The notes: generated from the letters alone by a model not told the origin. A DNA stretch of 64,000 bases from Luteimonas deserti (GCF_013425765.1 NZ_JACCJZ010000004.1:248001-312000); one strand, 5' to 3'. Positions 46,401 to 55,931 are shown, counted from the first letter of the stretch. Made by a program: numbers and translations.

Positions 46401-46766
46401 CCGGTTGGACCTGAACTTGGCTTTGCGTCGCATCCAATCGGCGCACTCGCGCGCAACCGCGCGTTGCGTGAGCTTGTTCTTGAGCCGGATCTCGAACTCG
46501 CTTCCGAAGAAGCTGCGTTCCCGCTCGCCGTTCGGAATATGAAATTCGCGGCGTTGCTTGGTCACCTTGTCGGTCGCCTGCTCCAATACGAACGCGGAGG
46601 ACGTGAAGATGAACTCGAGGCTCTCGATCTTCTCAAGCTCGTCGCGCAAGGCTTCGAAGGCGTAGATGGAGAAGGTGGAGGCCGCGATCTTGAGCTGACC
46701 GCCTGGCCTGATCGATCGTTTGAAGTCATCGCCAAGCCGATGGTTGATGTTGTCGATGAGTTCCAA
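43482..46766 (-). CDS. SNF2-family helicase with PLD-like N-terminal domain
   Basis: 1094 aa. TTG 46766 is preceded by GGGAGG on the minus strand. Residues 1-170 look like a phospholipase D-like domain (LKIAASTFSIYAFEAL, LEFIFTSSAF), but no HxK(x4)D motif is seen, so it is probably not catalytic. The SNF2 core has DSVGLGKT (Lys282), VIDESHNF (Asp365) and LSATPVNNR. The second RecA lobe has VLVFTAFADT, GTDCISEGQNLQ and QRFGRIDRIGS. It is presumably an ATP-driven DNA translocase. First gene of the island operon. One line of its 5' part (46081-46140) counts 29/60 GC. Confidence 0.9.
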   Translation of the reverse strand: MELIDNINHRLGDDFKRSIRPGGQLKIAASTFSIYAFEALRDELEKIESLEFIFTSSAFVLEQATDKVTKQRREFHIPNGERERSFFGSEFEIRLKNKLTQRAVARECADWMRRKAKFRSNRGAAPMQQFACLRTAEEHAVYQPLHGFTAVDLGYQPGDAVSNYVTRFNEAPHTQQFLELFDRIWHDDSRVEDVSERLHDHIASVYRENSPERIYFFLLYNIFSEFLEDLSEDVLPNDRTGYQDTLVWNKLFNFQRDAATGIINKLETYNGCILADSVGLGKTFTALAVIKYYELRNKSVLVLCPKKLADNWITFNRNLRTNPFVADRFSYDVLCHTDLQRDRGESLGMPLDRINWGNYDLVVIDESHNFRNNDAFKDRETRYQKLMHRVIRQGVKTKVLMLSATPVNNRFNDLRNQLALAYEGKEENLRSRLGSNRSVQEIFNSAQGAFNTWSRLPLDARTPDAILAMLDYDFFDLLDSVTIARSRRHIETFYDTTDIGHFPERRKPISIHSPLTARDDVIGFNAIFQQLSQLKLAVYAPVSYLLPSRVKKYEALYDTEVAGGGGTFKQADREKSLQRLMTVNLLKRLESSVEAFRMTLRKLQDTHTETLSRIERFLQGAGDPGILDLVDALENAEPDADELPDADQSIGGKIRIDLADMDLPRWQHELTQDLAVIGALLDEMAKVPPEDDAKLQHLLAQIEVKLAAPFNTGNRKVLVFTAFADTAHYLYRQLSAPLLQRHQLHTGIVTGSDAPRTTLGKGYDFQSVLTLFSPRAKQKDQRLPDEPGEIEVLIGTDCISEGQNLQDCDCVINYDIHWNPVRIIQRFGRIDRIGSPNASIQLINFWPDITLDEYINLKERVENRMVISDVVATADDNVLRHGANDNDVAYRKEQLRRLQDEVIELEDVRTGVSITDLGLNDFRMDLLNHLRHSDGLGSLPTGLHAVLPADPPRGLHPGAIFALRNRNHGVNIQQLNRLHPYYLVYVSDAGRVVADHTQVKQILDIARASCKGRDAPLAPACRLFNRATDDGRDMTAYSRLLDRAIEAIIDRKADQDMDTLFGSPTTTALTDAIAGLDDFELICFLAVQAMPQAA

Positions 46767-46933
46767 GCGTGCCCTCCCTTGCTGCGTCGTCGAAGCATAG
46801 CCTGCGCGTCGAGCTTGTCGGCGAGGTACGGGCGAAGCGCGACGCCGTCTATTCCCATCCCGTAGGGCCGGCGCTTAGTGCGAGCGTGTACGTGTCACCA
46901 GCGGGAAACACTGACGTAGCACCGCGAGGTCTG

Positions 46934-46952
46934 TATACTCCCCCCGAGTATA
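46934..46952 (+). promoter_or_regulatory. FrmR operator
   Basis: TATACTC-CCCCC-GAGTATA, a perfect 7+5+7 inverted repeat with a C-run centre, is the form of FrmR/RcnR-family operators. It lies 12 bases before the frmR start codon, so FrmR binding would block its own promoter. Confidence 0.8.
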
Positions 46953-46964
46953 TAGGCCGGACTC

Positions 46965-47240
46965 ATGCCGCATTCCGCCGAAGAGAAGAAGCGTGTTCTT
47001 GCCCGCGTGCGCCGCATGCGCGGGCAGCTGGATGCGCTTGAGCGCGCGCTCGAGGCTGGCGCCGACTGCGGCCCGGTGCTGCAGCAGCTCGCCGCCCTGC
47101 GCGGCGCGGTCAACGGGGTGATGTCGGGGGTGCTCGAAAGCCATCTGCGCGAGGAACTCGGTCAGCCCGCCGACTCGCCCGAACAGCGCCGCGCCAGCGT
47201 CGACGATGCCGTCGCGCTGGTGCGGACCTATCTGAAATAG
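46965..47240 (+). CDS. frmR: formaldehyde-responsive repressor FrmR (DUF156/CsoR-RcnR family)
   Basis: 91 aa all-helical repressor. The residues known to sense formaldehyde in E. coli FrmR are kept: Pro2, Cys35 (GADC) and His60 (LESH). The start MPHSAEEKKRVLARVRRMRGQ is family-typical. It is first in the operon frmR-frmA-small protein-fghA, with its operator right upstream. Formaldehyde cross-links Pro2 to Cys35 and releases DNA in the E. coli protein; the same is expected here. Confidence 0.93.
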   Translation: MPHSAEEKKRVLARVRRMRGQLDALERALEAGADCGPVLQQLAALRGAVNGVMSGVLESHLREELGQPADSPEQRRASVDDAVALVRTYLK

Positions 47241-48380
<1,140 letters not shown>

Positions 48381-48719
48381 GTGGGCGCGCTCACCGATCA
48401 GGCGGCGCTGGCCGCCGCCCTCGCCGACACGCCGTCCGAACAGGAGGCGCGCGACGCCATCGCGCGCCTGGACGATGCGGACCTCCACCAGATCGATCAG
48501 GCGATCCTGGCCGCGCTCGACCGCAGCTGGAAGCCGGCGGGCCTGATCACCACCGGCCTGGTACTTGCCGCGCCGGATGCGCACGAGGACCTGCCCGAGC
48601 TGGTCTACGCACTGCGCATCCACGCGCTTGCCGCGAGCTCGCGCATCGAGACACGGGGCGACCCGCGCGTGCTCCGCACCTTCGAGATCCGCCTTCCGAC
48701 CGCACGGGACGACGATTGA
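48381..48719 (+). CDS. small DUF3658-like protein in the formaldehyde operon
   Basis: 112 aa from GTG 48381, immediately after the frmA stop, and ending one base before the fghA ATG. Operon membership is therefore certain. The arrangement LDDADLHQIDQAILAAL, then ELVYALRIHALAASSRIETRGD and FEIRLP resembles the C-terminal part of DUF3658 proteins (Leu/Arg helix, then E-x-x-G-D and an EVRLP-like strand). No enzyme motif is visible. Its position between the two enzymes of glutathione-dependent formaldehyde oxidation suggests an accessory role. Confidence 0.65.
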   Translation: MGALTDQAALAAALADTPSEQEARDAIARLDDADLHQIDQAILAALDRSWKPAGLITTGLVLAAPDAHEDLPELVYALRIHALAASSRIETRGDPRVLRTFEIRLPTARDDD

Positions 48720-48720
48720 C

Positions 48721-49557
48721 ATGACGCTGCAACGCATCGAACACCGCGCCTGCTTCGGCGGCTGGCAGGACGTCTACGAACACGCCTCCGACACCCTCGG
48801 CTGCACGATGCGCGTCGCGGTCTATCTGCCGCCGCAGGCCGCGCACGGCCGGCTGCCGGTGCTGTACTGGCTCTCCGGACTGACCTGCAACGAGCAGAAC
48901 TTCATCACCAAGGCCGGCGCGCAGCGCTATGCCGCCGAGCACGGGGTGATCGTGGTCGCGCCCGATACCAGCCCGCGCGGCGATGACGTGGCCGATGCGG
49001 ACGGGTACGACCTCGGCAAGGGCGCGGGCTTCTACGTCGACGCCGTGCAGGCGCCGTGGTCGGCGCACTACCGCATGTACGACTACGTGGTGCACGAGCT
49101 GCCCGCGCTGATCGAAGGCGGATTGCCGGCGAGCGGCGCGCGCGCGATCAGCGGCCATTCGATGGGGGGGCACGGCGCACTGGTCATCGCGTTGCGCAAT
49201 CCCGGCCGCTATCGCAGTGTTTCGGCGTTCTCGCCGATCGTCGCGCCGAGCCGGGTGCCCTGGGGCGCGAAGGCGTTCGGCGCTTACCTGGGCGACGACC
49301 GCGCGGCGTGGCGCGCCTACGACGCGACCGCTCTGGTGGAAACGGCGACCGAACGCCTGCCGCTGCTGGTGGACCAGGGTGATGCCGACGAATTCCTCGA
49401 CGACCAGCTCAGGCCGCAGCTGCTGCAGGCCGCGTGCGAGGCCGTGGGACATCCGTTGACCCTGCGCCTGCAACCGGGCTACGACCACAGCTATTACTTT
49501 ATCGCGAGCTTCATCGGCGAGCACATCGCCCACCACGCCGCCGCCCTGCACGCCTGA
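48721..49557 (+). CDS. fghA: S-formylglutathione hydrolase
   Basis: 278 aa, esterase D family alpha/beta hydrolase. Nucleophile Ser147 lies in GHSMGG, the acid Asp in VDQGDADEF and the His in GYDHSYYF. LYWLSGLTCNEQNFITKAG and PDTSPRG are signature phrases of the family (FrmB/FghA). It hydrolyses S-formylglutathione to formate and glutathione, ending the pathway begun by FrmA. ATG 48721 is one base after the previous stop. Confidence 0.94.
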   Translation: MTLQRIEHRACFGGWQDVYEHASDTLGCTMRVAVYLPPQAAHGRLPVLYWLSGLTCNEQNFITKAGAQRYAAEHGVIVVAPDTSPRGDDVADADGYDLGKGAGFYVDAVQAPWSAHYRMYDYVVHELPALIEGGLPASGARAISGHSMGGHGALVIALRNPGRYRSVSAFSPIVAPSRVPWGAKAFGAYLGDDRAAWRAYDATALVETATERLPLLVDQGDADEFLDDQLRPQLLQAACEAVGHPLTLRLQPGYDHSYYFIASFIGEHIAHHAAALHA

Positions 49558-49588
49558 GCGGCCGGCGTCTGGCGGAGGGGCGGAGGGG

Positions 49589-49605
49589 CGGAGGTGCTTC
49601 CTCCG
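49589..49605 (+). terminator. hairpin after the formaldehyde operon
   Basis: CGGAGG and CCTCCG pair around TGCTT, 32 bases past the fghA stop, directly after a short GCGGAGGG tandem run (49572-49588). Confidence 0.4.
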
Positions 49606-49714
49606 GTGCGGATCCCGCATCGACGGTGGCCGCGGCGACGGGACCAGCCGCCGTGCGATCGCCCGGGCCGCGCCGCCGGCGTAGGCTTGACGGTCATCGT
49701 TCCGGAGAAGGCCC

Positions 49715-50149
49715 ATGTCCACGTCCTCCAGCCGCCCGCTGCGTCGCCTGCGTGTGGTCGGTGTGCTCGCCCTGATCTGGAACCTGATCGGCGTCGCCGC
49801 CTTCGTCATGCAGCTGGCCCTTCCGGCGGAGGCCCTGCAGGCCATGCCGCCGGAGCGGCGCGCGATCTACGAGGCCACACCGGCCTGGCTGTACCTGTTC
49901 TACGCGCTGGCGACCTTCGGCGGTGCGCTGGGTGCGGCGGCACTGCTGCTGCGCCGGCGCTGGGCGGCGCCGGTGTTCGCGATCGCGCTGGCCGCGCTGC
50001 TGCTGCAGATCGTCGCCGGCTACGCGACCACGCCGGCCTGGGCGATCGGCGGCCTTGCGAGTCTGGGCTTTCCGGTGCTGCTGGTGGGCGTGGCCGCCGC
50101 ATTGCTGGTGTTCGCCCAGCGCATGGCCGCCCGCGGAGTGCTGCGCTGA
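49715..50149 (+). CDS. small four-helix membrane protein
   Basis: 144 aa with four hydrophobic segments (about 12-35, 56-78, 84-105, 110-132) and short loops. The N-terminus is positively charged (Arg-rich, 7-13), so it should face the cytoplasm. GGAGAAGG precedes ATG 49715 by 7 bases. It looks like the small sugar-transporter-like membrane proteins common in proteobacteria, without assigned function. It is convergent with the Dph6-like gene after 3 bases. Confidence 0.75.
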   Translation: MSTSSSRPLRRLRVVGVLALIWNLIGVAAFVMQLALPAEALQAMPPERRAIYEATPAWLYLFYALATFGGALGAAALLLRRRWAAPVFAIALAALLLQIVAGYATTPAWAIGGLASLGFPVLLVGVAAALLVFAQRMAARGVLR

Positions 50150-50152
50150 CGC

Positions 50153-50833
50153 TCAGCCCCCCGCGCTGAAGGCGGTGCAGGCGAAGCGGCTGTCGCGCAG
50201 CGCGGTGTCGCCGCGCAGCAGCGCCAGCGGCTCGGCGAACATCGGGCCGGCGTGGACGCAGGTATGGAACTCGCCGCGCTCGCCGCAGGGGTCCACATGC
50301 GCAGGCAGGGCCTCGAGCAGCGCGGCATCGAAGTCGCGTCCGGAGAAATCCGCATCGAGCTGCGTGGTGTCGACGCAGCACAGCGAGGCGCGTAGGCCGG
50401 CGGCCTGCATCTCGCGCGCCAGCCCGGTCGTGTGCCGGCCGAACAGTGGAAAGCACGCCTGCCAGCCGAGCCGCGCGCACAGGGCCTCGCGCCATGCGCG
50501 GATATCGGCGAGAAAGAGATCGCCGAACGCGATCATCGTCAGCTCCGGCCAACGCGCCCGGGCGGTGGCCAGGGCCTGTGCGAACGCGGCTTCGTAGGCG
50601 GGGTTGCCGGCGCCCGCCGCGATGCGCGACTCGATGAGCGGCAGGCCGGTGGCACGCGCCTGCGCCCGCAGCACATCGACATGGACCCCCTGCATCGCCG
50701 CTTCGTCGCGCCCGGCCGTCACCGTGGTCATCAAACCGACGACCTCGACGTCGGCCCGGGCGCGCAGCGTCTGCAGCGCCCAGGCCGCGTCCTTGCCGCC
50801 GCTCCAGGCCAGCAGCGCGCGTGCCCGGGGCAT
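50153..50833 (-). CDS. Dph6-related ATP pyrophosphatase (adenine nucleotide alpha hydrolase family)
   Basis: 226 aa. The PP-loop SGGKDAAWAL is at residues 11-20, and the later GDLFLADIRAWRE and GEFHTCVHAGPMF are signatures of the MJ0570/Dph6-related group. Eukaryotic and archaeal members amidate diphthine, which bacteria lack, so the bacterial substrate is different and unknown. ATG 50833 is 7 bases after the stop of the upstream small gene, so both form an operon. Confidence 0.85.
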   Translation of the reverse strand: MPRARALLAWSGGKDAAWALQTLRARADVEVVGLMTTVTAGRDEAAMQGVHVDVLRAQARATGLPLIESRIAAGAGNPAYEAAFAQALATARARWPELTMIAFGDLFLADIRAWREALCARLGWQACFPLFGRHTTGLAREMQAAGLRASLCCVDTTQLDADFSGRDFDAALLEALPAHVDPCGERGEFHTCVHAGPMFAEPLALLRGDTALRDSRFACTAFSAGG

Positions 50834-50840
50834 CGGAGAC

Positions 50841-51182
50841 TCAGGCGGCGCGGACGTCGCGCAGTTCCCAGGCGCTGCCGGCGAGCAGCTGCAGCCGGTG
50901 CTTGAGCACCGTGCTGGAGATGGTGGTGTCGACCACCAGGTCGATGCCGAGATCCCGCGCGGTGCCCGTCACCTGGGCCGCGGGGTCGACCACGCCGAGC
51001 GCGGGATCGACGTCGTCCGGCTCCGGCTGTGCATCGCGCCAGCGCACGAACAGCGACTCGCCGCGCAGCGCATCGCCGATTTCCGAGGCGATTCCGTCGG
51101 GCCCCTGCGAGCGCAGGGCATGCGTGCCCGACGCGCGGGCCTTGTCGGTGTTGGGGATCCGGATCAGGTAACGGGTACTCAT
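50841..51182 (-). CDS. hypothetical protein
   Basis: 113 aa, not recognised. It reads as a mixed alpha/beta protein: a strand at the N-terminus (RYLIRIPNTD), an acidic middle (about 52-65, EPDDVD), then LGIDLVVDTTISSTVLKHRLQLL. No signal peptide or membrane segment. It precedes the Dph6-like gene by 7 bases and is probably co-transcribed. Start ATG 51182 opens directly on the conserved-looking strand. Confidence 0.6.
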   Translation of the reverse strand: MSTRYLIRIPNTDKARASGTHALRSQGPDGIASEIGDALRGESLFVRWRDAQPEPDDVDPALGVVDPAAQVTGTARDLGIDLVVDTTISSTVLKHRLQLLAGSAWELRDVRAA

Positions 51183-51324
51183 GCGCAGGCCGTGGAGACG
51201 TGGGAAGCCCGCAGCCTAGCAATCCGTCACGTTAGAAATCCGTCATTCGGGCGTGCGCACCCTGCGCGGCATGCGCACGCGGCGGCACGATTCCTCGCCT
51301 CCCGCGGCCGATGCCGCGCCGGCC

Positions 51325-52266
51325 TCACGCGAACGCGTGCGGCGGCGCCGCGAAGCCGACCGTCAGCGAGCCGGCGCCCACGTTGACCATGCCGGTCAGG
51401 CTCATCACCGTCTCGAACCGCTCCACGTGGTGCTCGTCGCAGGCCGATGCCAGCGCCGCGTACCCGGGCAGCGCATGCAACTGGTCGAGCTCGCCGCCGT
51501 AGCTCAGACACAGCGTGGGCGTGAGCAGGCCCGCGCGCACGCGCTGCGCGGCGAAGGCGAACAGTTTCTCCGCTGCCGGCTCGAATCCGCGGATCTTGCC
51601 CACCGGGCCGGTGTCGCCACGGTGGCAGTGCAGGATCGGCTTGATGTCGAGCGCGCCGCCGATCAATGCGGCGAGGAGGCTCACGCTTTTGTCGCCGCGG
51701 TGCTTGATGCGGGCGCGCAGGTAGCCGAGGTCGCGCGGCACCATGTAGGCGTAGCTGCGCTCGGCCAGGAATTCCAGCCGGCTGCGGATGTCGGGCGCCG
51801 AGGCGCCGGCCTCGCGCAGCCGCACCGCCTCGACCGGCAGGATCCCCTGACCGGCGAACACCTGTTGCGAGTCCACGATGCGCAGCGCGAACGGCGTGGT
51901 GTGCCCGGCCTGCATGCGGATCGGCCGGTACTCGTTGAGCACCGCGAAACTGGCGTGGGTGGCGTTGTCGTGGATCTGGCTGCGATGACGGGTGATCGTC
52001 ATGCAGAAGACGTAGTCGTAGTCGACCACCAGCTGCTCGAGGAACAGGGCCTTGATGCGATCGGAGGGATACGCGGCCGTCTCCGCGGTGTGCCCGCGCT
52101 CGGTGACGTGGGCCTCGACGAAATCCAGCGTGGCGCGTTCGTCGCGCAGGTCGACGAAACTGGTTTCGCCGATGCGCACCGTCACCGGCAACAGGTGGAC
52201 GTTGTGCGCGTCCAGCCACGCCGGTGGCAGGTCGCAGGCCGAGTCGACGACGATCCCGATTCGCAT
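51325..52266 (-). CDS. DegV family fatty acid-binding protein
   Basis: 313 aa. DegV hallmarks are the N-terminal IGIVVDSACDLPP, the middle TAAYPSDRIK...FCMTITRHRSQIHDNA (ligand-carboxylate region) and the second domain with LGALLGG-like LLAALIGGALDIKPIL. DegV/FakB proteins bind a fatty acid; FakB presents it to the kinase FakA in Gram-positives. No FakA partner is seen near it. ATG 52266 follows GGGAGG. The family usually has about 280 residues; this one is slightly longer in the middle. Confidence 0.87.
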   Translation of the reverse strand: MRIGIVVDSACDLPPAWLDAHNVHLLPVTVRIGETSFVDLRDERATLDFVEAHVTERGHTAETAAYPSDRIKALFLEQLVVDYDYVFCMTITRHRSQIHDNATHASFAVLNEYRPIRMQAGHTTPFALRIVDSQQVFAGQGILPVEAVRLREAGASAPDIRSRLEFLAERSYAYMVPRDLGYLRARIKHRGDKSVSLLAALIGGALDIKPILHCHRGDTGPVGKIRGFEPAAEKLFAFAAQRVRAGLLTPTLCLSYGGELDQLHALPGYAALASACDEHHVERFETVMSLTGMVNVGAGSLTVGFAAPPHAFA

Positions 52267-52414
52267 GGGCCCTCCCGGGGCGTGGCTGCGGAGCCCCGGC
52301 GCAGGCCTGTTCCGGCGTGTCGGCGGGGCGCGCGGCAGGCCCGCGCGCGGGTGCACTGTACGCGATCCGTGACGCCCGTCTCCATACGCCCCGACGCGGC
52401 GGGTCAGGCGCCGC

Positions 52415-55400
52415 TCAGTGGGTACGGGCGCGGTGACGCGCACCCGCGCGCTGCGCGGCCAGGAAGGCGCGCATCGAGGCCGGCTTGACCGGCTTGGTGA
52501 GCACGCGATAGCCGCGGATCCGCGCCGCCTGCTTGAGCGCATCGCTGCCGTCGGCGGTGAGCAGCGCCCCGGGCACCTCGGGCGCCATGCCGCGCAGCAT
52601 GTCCAGCGTGTCGAGGCCGTCGTGGCGGTCGTGCAGGTGGTAGTCCACCAGCAGCACGTCGGGCACCTCGTCCATGCGTTCGATCGCTTCGTCGATGGTC
52701 TTGGCGCACAGCGGCTCGACGCCCCAGCGGCGCAGCAGCGCACGCATGCCGGCGAGGATGTCGTCGTCGTTGTCCACGCACAGCACGCGCAAGCCGCGCA
52801 GGGATTCGTCGTGCAGCGGCGCCGCGGGCGCGGCCACCGGCAGGATCGCGCGCGTGCTGCGCGGCACGGTGATCGAGAACATGCTGCCCTGGCCGACGTG
52901 CGAGCGGGCGTCGAGGCTGTGCCCGAGCAGGCGCGAGATGCGCTGGCAGATCGACAGGCCCAGGCCCAGGCCGCGGCCGTCCCAGTCGAAGGTCTGCTCG
53001 TAGCGGTGGAACTCGTCGTAGATCTGGCTCATGTGGTGCTCGGGAATGCCCGGGCCGGTATCCCAGACCTGCAACGCGATGGTGTCGCCGCGCCGCCGCG
53101 CGGCCAGCACGATGCGCCCGCTGCGGGTGTAGCGCAGCGCGTTGGCGAGGAAGTTCTGCAGCACCCGGCGGAGCAGCCGCCGGTCGCTGCGCACCGGGGT
53201 GGGCGGGGCGTGCAGGCGGATCTCGAGCTTGCGTGCCTGGGCCATCGGCGCGTACTGGCCGGCCAGCTGGCGCAGCAGTTCGGCGGCGTCGAAATCGGTG
53301 ATCTCGGGCTTCAGCGCCCCGGCGTCCAGACGCGAGACGTCGAGCAGGCCGTCGAGCAGCTCCTCGGCCGCGCGCAGCGAGGTGTCGATGCGTTCGGCGT
53401 AATGTTTCTGGTCGGCGATGTCCTGGCTCTCGCGCAGCGCCGAGGTGAACAGCCGCGCGGCGTTGAGCGGCTGCAGCACGTCGTGGCTCACCGCGGTGAG
53501 AAAGCGCGAGCGCGATTCCTGCGCGACCTCGGCCTCGCGGGTGCGGTCCGTGACACGCTGCTCGAGGGTCTCGTTGATCTCGCGCAGTTCGCGTTCGGCC
53601 CGCTTGTAGTCGGTGACGTCGCTGTAACTGGTGGCGTAGCCGCCGCCGGGCAGCGGCTGGCCGCGCAGCTCGATCACCTGGCCGTTGCCCAGCACGCGCT
53701 CGGACACGTGCGGTGAGCCGGCGCGCATGTAGGCGATGCGCTTGTCGATCTCGCTGTCGATGTCGATCGCGTCCAGCGGGCCCAGTTCGCCCCGCTCGGC
53801 GTTGTAGCGGATCAGGTCGGCGACCGGGCGGCCCACGTAGAGCATGTTGTCCGGATAGCCGAACAGGCGCTGGTAGCCGCGGTTCCAGGCGACCAGGCGC
53901 ATCGTCCGGTCGACCACGCTCACCCCGTGGTCGATGTTCTCCAGCGTCGAGGACAGCACTTCGCGGTTGAAGCGCAGCTCCTGGCCGGCCTCGTCGAGCA
54001 TCGCCACGACCTCGTCGACCTCCATGCCCGAGCCCTTGAGCGCGCTGGTCATCAGCAGGCGCGCCGACGAAGCCCCGACCGCGGCCGCCAGCTGGCGTTC
54101 GGTGTACTGCAGCCAGGTGCGGTCGGCCGCGGCATTGAGTACCAGCGGCCGTTCGAGCGTGGCGGCGTAGTCGTCGAAGGCCCGGCGTGCCGTGCGGTCG
54201 CCGACGATGCGTCCGGTCAGCGTGAGCAGGTCGCCGATGCTGACGTTGCCGTTCCAGTCCTCGGAGGCGTAGGTGCGGCGCTCGGCATAGGGATCCAGGA
54301 ACGGGGCCGCGCGCAGACGCTCGTCCAGCGTGGGCCGCCAGCGCGCCGACACCACCAGCAGCGCGCCCACGTTGAACAGCAGCGACCAGAACGTGCCGTG
54401 GGTCAGCGGGTCCCAGCCGCCAAGGCCGAACAGGGCACGCGGCCGAAGCCAGCCGATGCCCAGTGGCCCGTCGACGATCCACGCCGGGTCGAGCAGGCCG
54501 GCCTCGGTGAGCTTGGGCAGCAGCAGGGTGTAGCCCCAGACGCAGAAGCCGATCAGCAATCCCGTCTCCACACCGCGCCGGCTGGCGCCGCGCCAGTACA
54601 GGCCGCCGATCAGCGCCGGTGCGAACTGCGCCACCGCGACGAAGGCCATCAGCCCGAATGCGGCCAGCGTGGTCTCGTTGCCGCTGGTGCGGTAGTAGAC
54701 GTAGGCCAGTGCGGCCAGGCCGATGATCGCCCCGCGACGCACCCACAGCACCGTCGAGGCGACGTTGCCGCCGTGGCGCTCGGCATAGCCGCGGCGCAGC
54801 AGCAGCGGCATCACCAGGTCGTTGCTGATCATCGTCGCCAGTGCCACCGAGGACACGATGACCATGCCGGTCGCCGCCGAGAAGCCGCCGATGTAGGCGA
54901 AGAGGGCGAGCAGGTTGGCGTCGTCGGCCATCGGCAACGCGAGCACGAAACTGTCCGGCGCCACCGGGCCCTCGCGGCCGAACAGCGCCACGCCGGCGCT
55001 GGCGATCGGCAGCACCATCAGGCAGATGATCACCAGATACCCGCCGAACAGCCAGCGCGCGCGGCGGATGTCGCGCACGTCGCCGCATTCCACGACCGCC
55101 ACATGGAACTGCCGCGGCAGGCAGATGATCGCCGCGAACGCGAGCAGGCACTGCACCGCGAAACTCGACGGCGGCGCATGCATCACCAGCGTGCGCGTGG
55201 CCTCGAGCAGCGGCATCTCGCGCGCACCGAGCCAGACGATGGCGAACACGCCGACCGCCACCAGGGCCACCAGCTTCACCAGCGACTCCAGCGCCACCGC
55301 CAGCATCATGCCCGGGCGGTGTTCGGTGGCATCGACCGTGCGCGTGCCGAACAGGATCGCGAACAGGGCCATCAACGCGGCGACGTAGAACGCCGGATCG

Positions 55401-55870
55401 CCGAACGGGGTGACCGGATTGTCCGGCCCGCCGAGCACGCCCAGGCTGATCGCCACCGCCTTGTACTGCAGGGCCAGATACGGCACTGCGGCCACCAGGG
55501 CGATCAGCGCGACCATGGCCGCGAGCCGCTGCGAGCGGCCGTAGCGCGAGGCGATGAAGTCGGCGATCGAGACCGTGTTCTGCGACTGCGCGATCAGCGC
55601 GAGCCGCTCGAGGATGCGCCAGCCGAACAGCAGCAGCAGCAACGGGCCGAGGTAGATCGGCAGATAGCCCACGCCCTGGCGCACCGCGGTGCCGACGGCG
55701 CCGTAGAACGTCCACGACGAGCAGTACACCGCCAGCGCCAGGCTGTAGACCGCCGAGCGCAGCCAGGGCCGGTCGGCGTGGAGCATCCGCCGGTCGCCGT
55801 ACCAGGCCACGCCGAACAACAGCGCGGCATAGCCCAGCGACACCAGCAGCAGAACCCAGCCCGGCAGCAT
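52415..55870 (-). CDS. hybrid sensor kinase with PutP-like (SSS) transporter domain and receiver
   Basis: 1151 aa in five parts: a 12-13 segment sodium:solute symporter-like domain (about 1-500), a linker with a predicted STAC-like helical pair, a PAS domain (about 635-755), a coiled coil (ELREINETLEQRV), histidine kinase with His796 (VSHDVLQPLN), ATP-binding NFLANALRY and DTGPGIP, and a C-terminal receiver with phospho-acceptor Asp1076 (VDYHLHD). This is the CbrA/NahK/ErcS'-like architecture that links solute sensing or uptake to signalling. No response regulator gene is adjacent, and a diguanylate cyclase lies 61 bases upstream on the same strand. Confidence 0.88.
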   Translation of the reverse strand: MLPGWVLLLVSLGYAALLFGVAWYGDRRMLHADRPWLRSAVYSLALAVYCSSWTFYGAVGTAVRQGVGYLPIYLGPLLLLLFGWRILERLALIAQSQNTVSIADFIASRYGRSQRLAAMVALIALVAAVPYLALQYKAVAISLGVLGGPDNPVTPFGDPAFYVAALMALFAILFGTRTVDATEHRPGMMLAVALESLVKLVALVAVGVFAIVWLGAREMPLLEATRTLVMHAPPSSFAVQCLLAFAAIICLPRQFHVAVVECGDVRDIRRARWLFGGYLVIICLMVLPIASAGVALFGREGPVAPDSFVLALPMADDANLLALFAYIGGFSAATGMVIVSSVALATMISNDLVMPLLLRRGYAERHGGNVASTVLWVRRGAIIGLAALAYVYYRTSGNETTLAAFGLMAFVAVAQFAPALIGGLYWRGASRRGVETGLLIGFCVWGYTLLLPKLTEAGLLDPAWIVDGPLGIGWLRPRALFGLGGWDPLTHGTFWSLLFNVGALLVVSARWRPTLDERLRAAPFLDPYAERRTYASEDWNGNVSIGDLLTLTGRIVGDRTARRAFDDYAATLERPLVLNAAADRTWLQYTERQLAAAVGASSARLLMTSALKGSGMEVDEVVAMLDEAGQELRFNREVLSSTLENIDHGVSVVDRTMRLVAWNRGYQRLFGYPDNMLYVGRPVADLIRYNAERGELGPLDAIDIDSEIDKRIAYMRAGSPHVSERVLGNGQVIELRGQPLPGGGYATSYSDVTDYKRAERELREINETLEQRVTDRTREAEVAQESRSRFLTAVSHDVLQPLNAARLFTSALRESQDIADQKHYAERIDTSLRAAEELLDGLLDVSRLDAGALKPEITDFDAAELLRQLAGQYAPMAQARKLEIRLHAPPTPVRSDRRLLRRVLQNFLANALRYTRSGRIVLAARRRGDTIALQVWDTGPGIPEHHMSQIYDEFHRYEQTFDWDGRGLGLGLSICQRISRLLGHSLDARSHVGQGSMFSITVPRSTRAILPVAAPAAPLHDESLRGLRVLCVDNDDDILAGMRALLRRWGVEPLCAKTIDEAIERMDEVPDVLLVDYHLHDRHDGLDTLDMLRGMAPEVPGALLTADGSDALKQAARIRGYRVLTKPVKPASMRAFLAAQRAGARHRARTH

Positions 55871-55931
55871 GCCGTCTCCCGCGTTGCGAATCGGCGCAGT
55901 GTACGTGCCGCGCGACGCGCCGGGCGCCGGC

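Noticed and set aside
35800-46965. Looked for att-like direct repeats, integrase or transposase genes at the edges of the defence island
   Set aside because: None found by eye; the island boundaries rest on gene content and GC only.
49572-49594. Short tandem GCGGAGGG run after fghA as a possible repeat array
   Set aside because: Only about three units of 8 bases; best explained as part of a terminator region, not a CRISPR or satellite.
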